Made by a program: the position numbers and the translations under genes. A stretch of DNA of 64,000 bases. Origin: Synechococcus sp. AG-679-C18. Its GTDB lineage: Bacteria; Cyanobacteriota; Cyanobacteriia; PCC-6307; Cyanobiaceae. The notes beneath the pieces were generated by a model. The model saw only the letters and a list, made by a program, of their open reading frames with translations, ran no database searches and was not told where the DNA came from. Position 1 is the first letter of the stretch. Each line of letters starts with the position of its first letter. The stretch spans positions 22,871 through 86,870 of the forward strand of contig QCUL01000008.1 in the NCBI GenBank assembly GCA_003210755.1, written 5' to 3'. This document shows, in pieces, positions 60,919 through 64,000 of this stretch.

Positions 60919-61158
60919 CTAATTAATGCAGTCATTTTTGGCTCGCTCAATGCTCTCATGATTGTTTATTTCATTAACGACACATCGGCAGGTTGTATTC
61001 AGATCACTTAGAAGAAGTTGCTTCCGGGCTTTTGTGTATTCCGCTCGCATAGCGTTAGCGCACCTGTTGAAGATGATTCTGTCTTCTAAACCAGCTTGAC
61101 TGGGAACAGCAGTAATTGAGGCGACAGCAGCAGCCAAAAAAAGCTTCAAGTGGAACAT
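60919..61158 (-). CDS. Small secreted protein with cysteines
   Basis: From the ATG at 61158: signal peptide MFHLKLFLAAAVASITAVPS (cleaved near QAG) and mature chain FNRCANAMRAEYTKARKQLL, TTCRCVVNEINNHESIERAK, NDCIN. Four cysteines. Unknown family. Confidence 0.65.
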   Translation of the reverse strand: MFHLKLFLAAAVASITAVPSQAGLEDRIIFNRCANAMRAEYTKARKQLLLSDLNTTCRCVVNEINNHESIERAKNDCIN

Positions 61159-61439
61159 TCTCGTAGCCAATAATCATTAAAAAACATCCTACTCGCTACA
61201 ACAATTGTAAGATAAATATCAATAATAATCAAAAGATCATTAGCAGCATCGAATGAACGCCAACAACACAACTCCAACGGGCGGTAAGCAACCACCAAAA
61301 AAACGTCCAAACGATACATTGAAACGAAACCAAGACTCATAGGAAAGAGTTATAGAATAATGACTTGTTATCATTAAAGAAAAGATTGAGTAGCCGAGTG
61401 TATTTCAAACGATTAGCAGCCAAAATTATTACTCAAAAT

Positions 61440-61829
61440 TTAACTCTCAACTCGATAGTCAAACACAGGAATATCCTTTAGCTGATCAGGAATGTCGCCT
61501 TCTTTGCACTTTGCCGAATAATCAGTGATTATCTTTGCTAACAATATTTTCGTTACCTCCTTTATCTGATCAGTTGTCACAGATGCGTGAACTTCAGAAA
61601 GCATAGAAGCATTGTCGTCCAAGACGACTCCGATGAGTGAGTCTACTCCTAATCGATTAATCAATAATGCAGATACATATAAATCCTCCGAATACTTCCC
61701 CACTTCATCAGGATCCTTCATTAGAAGACCAGCTACAGCTCCAAAAGCAGAACGTCCTAATTGCTGAGCAAGTGCTTTAATCAACTCTTCATTCTCAGGA
61801 ACCCAGCCCTTATCGCCTACTTCAATCAC
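61440..61829 (-). CDS. Hypothetical protein
   Basis: 129 residues, acidic alpha-helical: NEELIKALAQQLGRSAFGAV, LLINRLGVDSLIGVVLDDNA, VTTDQIKEVTKILLAKIITD. A fragment of a paralogue lies at 62097-62171. Function unknown. Confidence 0.6.
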   Translation of the reverse strand: MIEVGDKGWVPENEELIKALAQQLGRSAFGAVAGLLMKDPDEVGKYSEDLYVSALLINRLGVDSLIGVVLDDNASMLSEVHASVTTDQIKEVTKILLAKIITDYSAKCKEGDIPDQLKDIPVFDYRVES

Positions 61830-62443
61830 TTGATCAAATGCTTTCCATATATTTTACAAGAACAAATAAGTATAAGAAATAGAAAATCCTTATAAACTCA
61901 TAAGTATTTTAAATAGTGGAACATGGAATGGACAAGCATATAGTAGTGATTGTTCCATTATAAAGCTATAAAAATGATGTGAACGATTTAGAGTGCTATT
62001 CCATTAATCAAAACAAAGATCACAGTTGAGTTGCTCGTAGATGCTTCGTTCATTGCGTTGCTATGAGAAATCTTTCATTACTATCTAAAGTAGCGATTAA
62101 TTCACCTCAATTACCTGCTCTGTCGCGACATGCGCCTGAACTTCTAACACAACAGCGGTATTGTCTTCCATAAAGATATGGCGAACGGATTTAATGAATT
62201 AGACGTCAAATTATACCGATAAATTGATTATTTTAAAATGCAAAGAGTAGATTTTCTGCTCATGATTGGTTATTTGCGAGAGCGGAAACTTTTGAGTGGT
62301 CAGAATGTTCTCGATAGAAAAAAGGTTGATGCTCAGTTAAGCATGAAAGCAAAGTGAATCATGAGATTAACTCGAGACATCAACGAACCCTTTTAGATTT
62401 AGTTTTTCTCCTGGAGATCTGAAATTAGAGATAGCTCTAGTAA
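61830..62443. other. Spacer with a gene fragment
   Basis: Apart from the fragment at 62097-62171 no feature is seen in about 610 bp. Confidence 0.45.
62097..62171 (-). pseudogene. Fragment of a paralogue of the 61440 gene
   Basis: MEDNTAVVLEVQAHVATEQV then IEVN and stop aligns with LDDNASMLSEVHASVTTDQI of the 61440 protein. Rest of the gene missing. Confidence 0.4.
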
Positions 62444-62686
62444 TTACCACTCAGACATTGGAAATGTGTATAAATTTGATGAGTCATTACTTTGACGATA
62501 GTCTCTTATTATTCCTCGCCTGTTTGTTGTTGGTCTTATTTTTTTGTTTGTACCTGCTCCGACATCAGGCTCGCTGATAAAACTTGCGCGATTCGTTTTT
62601 AAGCCACCAGAGCTAGAAGGTAAGCAGCCGCCTAAGCTGATGGCGGCTGCAATAGTAGCAATGGCGATGGTTTTGATTGGAGTCAT
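62444..62686 (-). CDS. Putative small lipoprotein
   Basis: From the ATG at 62686: MTPIKTIAIATIAAAISLGG followed by C, a lipobox (SLGGC), then a serine/glycine-rich linker and a basic mature chain (TNKKIRPTTNRRGIIRDYRQ). 80 residues. Unknown role. Confidence 0.6.
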   Translation of the reverse strand: MTPIKTIAIATIAAAISLGGCLPSSSGGLKTNRASFISEPDVGAGTNKKIRPTTNRRGIIRDYRQSNDSSNLYTFPMSEW

Positions 62687-62779
62687 TGGTTCCGGTTGGC
62701 TGATGAGTGTCGTGGGATTTCTCCCTCCGATGGTTACACCATGTCCTGAATCAATTACCATTGGTGTGATGTGATTCAA

Positions 62780-63382
62780 CAGATATTGTGATTTTGCTCA
62801 CAGAGACATCAGCTATTCCTAATAGAAGAGATTAATCCGCTGGAGTCCCGTTCTTTCATGAAGTATTTCCATTGGCATCTGGGAATACTTCCTCTACAGG
62901 TGATTTTCACAGGCGGAAGAACACTTCAGTAACTGAGTCAGTTCTAGAAAATCCAGATCATCACTAAGAAGTACTGATAGTTTGAAAGCAAGACTTATCA
63001 GGTTGATTTCATTCCGAATGTCAAGACATCAGTATTGTCTGTCTCAGCTTTCTACAGTTTTGGATTCCTTTTCGCGAGACCTTGTCCAGAATCGGCTAGT
63101 AATAAGACATATTGTCAGCATTCCGTTTACATACATCAGTCGAAGGAGATGAAGTAGTAAGGGCTAAACTCCGGACCTGTTATTGATTAAAGATAAATCA
63201 GTGAAAAACATGGATTAAGAACTAGCAACCCCCGCATAAAAGATAAAAAACTTAATTAAATAAGCAAGTATACTTCAGACATTACTGGAATTGCGATAAT
63301 ACTTTAGACATGTAATCAATACTTGAAAATGATTAAGCTTGTTTTTAAAAACTCTACCAGCTTTCAAAGCTACTGTTTTTAA
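62780..63382. other. Spacer, nothing seen
   Basis: About 600 bp of AT-rich DNA without a gene or a clear signal. Confidence 0.45.
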
Positions 63383-63586
63383 TTATGCAAGCTGCTTGGG
63401 ACCCTGATTTGTTCTCACGACACCACAAAGATATTCTCTTCGTTTGAAAACTGTAGATGGAGATGTATTATGTATCTTGGCAAGTTCTGAAATTAATCCA
63501 CGTGGCCATCGATCTGGATGGTGTGCATTTGCATCCAAAATTGCCTGATCGAGTTGTGGATGGAATTGAGACTTCTTTCTATCCAT
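63383..63586 (-). CDS. Small putative DNA-binding protein
   Basis: 67 residues: MDRKKSQFHPQLDQAILDAN, AHHPDRWPRGLISELAKIHN, TSPSTVFKRREYLCGVVRTN. The stretch LISELAKIHNTSPSTVFKRR resembles a helix-turn-helix. No family name. Confidence 0.55.
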   Translation of the reverse strand: MDRKKSQFHPQLDQAILDANAHHPDRWPRGLISELAKIHNTSPSTVFKRREYLCGVVRTNQGPKQLA

Positions 63587-63660
63587 AACTTATCAATATA
63601 AAAAATGCATAATTAACTCATCTGGTTTCAAGATTTACAATTCGATAAGGCAAAACATGA

Positions 63661-63682
63661 AAGCCTCACATTTGCGAGGCTA
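63661..63682 (-). terminator. Terminator of the right-edge gene
   Basis: AGCCTC and GAGGCT pair around an 8-nt loop; on the - strand it is followed by TTCATGTTTT. Lies about 20 bp after the stop at 63701. Confidence 0.65.
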
Positions 63683-63700
63683 TTGTTCTGTTTTCAGTGA

Positions 63701-64000
63701 TTAACCTGCTACAGCTGAAATGCTGTATGGAGCTTCTGGCCAGCTAGTTGGCATTGGATCTAGTTTCCCTTCTGCTAAAGCTTTGGCACGTAGATACATT
63801 TGACTTGAGGTGGCGCCAGCCGCTTCCATAGCTTTGGCGACAACATCCCAGTTGCGAATTTCAGTAGACATACAAGCTTGAATGAAGATGTCACAACAAT
63901 CGCTAGGCAGTTGCTCCAACCGTGACGGTAATACCCGCCCATTAGCCGAACATGCATTATCGGGTAGTTGTCGATAAGAGCCTTTTCCCTGGGACGTCCC
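63701..64000 (-). CDS. Hypothetical protein, partial at right edge
   Basis: The frame is open from the right edge to the stop at 63701 (100 codons). It reads GTSQGKGSYRQLPDNACSAN, GRVLPSRLEQLPSDCCDIFI, ... SQMYLRAKALAEGKLDPMPT, ending YSISAVAG. A TTG at 63919 could start a 72-residue form, but the upstream part also looks like protein, so the gene probably begins outside the window. Function unknown. Confidence 0.6.
   Translation of the reverse strand, partial: GTSQGKGSYRQLPDNACSANGRVLPSRLEQLPSDCCDIFIQACMSTEIRNWDVVAKAMEAAGATSSQMYLRAKALAEGKLDPMPTSWPEAPYSISAVAG

Overview
The window reads as the chromosome of a marine picocyanobacterium, most likely a marine Synechococcus (or a close Prochlorococcus relative). 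The left flank carries typical cyanobacterial core genes: ycf54, pdxJ, crtH (carotenoid isomerase), trmFO, psbY, a BolA and monothiol glutaredoxin pair, a gamma-class carbonic anhydrase-like protein and a tRNA-Lys. These run tightly packed from 1 to about 16.06 kb, broken by AT-rich gaps at 4.2-5.26, 6.8-7.4 and 8.7-9.3 kb. The species call rests on recognising protein families only; no search was run.

From about 16.1 to 39.66 kb lies a first genomic island. It begins at a degenerate copy of the 5' half of a tRNA-Pro gene (about 16139) and ends at an intact tRNA-Pro(TGG) gene (39588-39661) that is preceded by a truncated tyrosine integrase. Its cargo is a prochlorosin-type class II lanthipeptide system: a 1064-residue LanM synthetase with a three-cysteine zinc site like ProcM; a convergent four-gene export operon (TolC, HlyD-like adaptor, C39 peptidase-ABC transporter, second ABC transporter) whose genes overlap by 4 nt; and a cloud of small precursor genes with Nif11-type leaders ending in GG. 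I count five precursor genes here that are open, and three that are broken by stop codons or frameshifts. Two of the open ones have no cysteine in the core. Repeated 5' and 3' flanking modules show that the precursors spread by duplication.

From 39619 to 56660 is a second, about 17.0 kb element bounded by a perfect 46-bp direct repeat of the 3' end of tRNA-Pro (attL and attR). It has an intact tyrosine integrase, a terminase large subunit, fragments of a minor head protein, a tape measure protein, a DUF3987-type primase/helicase-like protein, small helix-turn-helix and ribbon-helix-helix regulators, and a C-rich, iteron-like region next to the primase that could be its replication origin. No portal, major capsid, protease or tail tube gene is seen, so it looks like a satellite or tycheposon-like element rather than a complete prophage. 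Inside it, a 2.1-kb segment flanked by short direct repeats carries a further intact prochlorosin precursor and an outer-membrane beta-barrel gene. The octamer GGGCAGCA is strikingly frequent in this element (21 on the + strand, 7 on the - strand).

Right of attR (56.66-64 kb) the DNA is AT-rich and sparsely coding: a few short secreted, lipoprotein or hypothetical proteins separated by long stretches without genes, with a gene running off the right edge.

Working model: ProcM-like LanM dehydrates and cyclises the Nif11-leader precursors; the C39 transporter cleaves after GG and exports the product through the HlyD/TolC path. Precursors located in the neighbouring mobile element could be processed in trans by the same enzyme.
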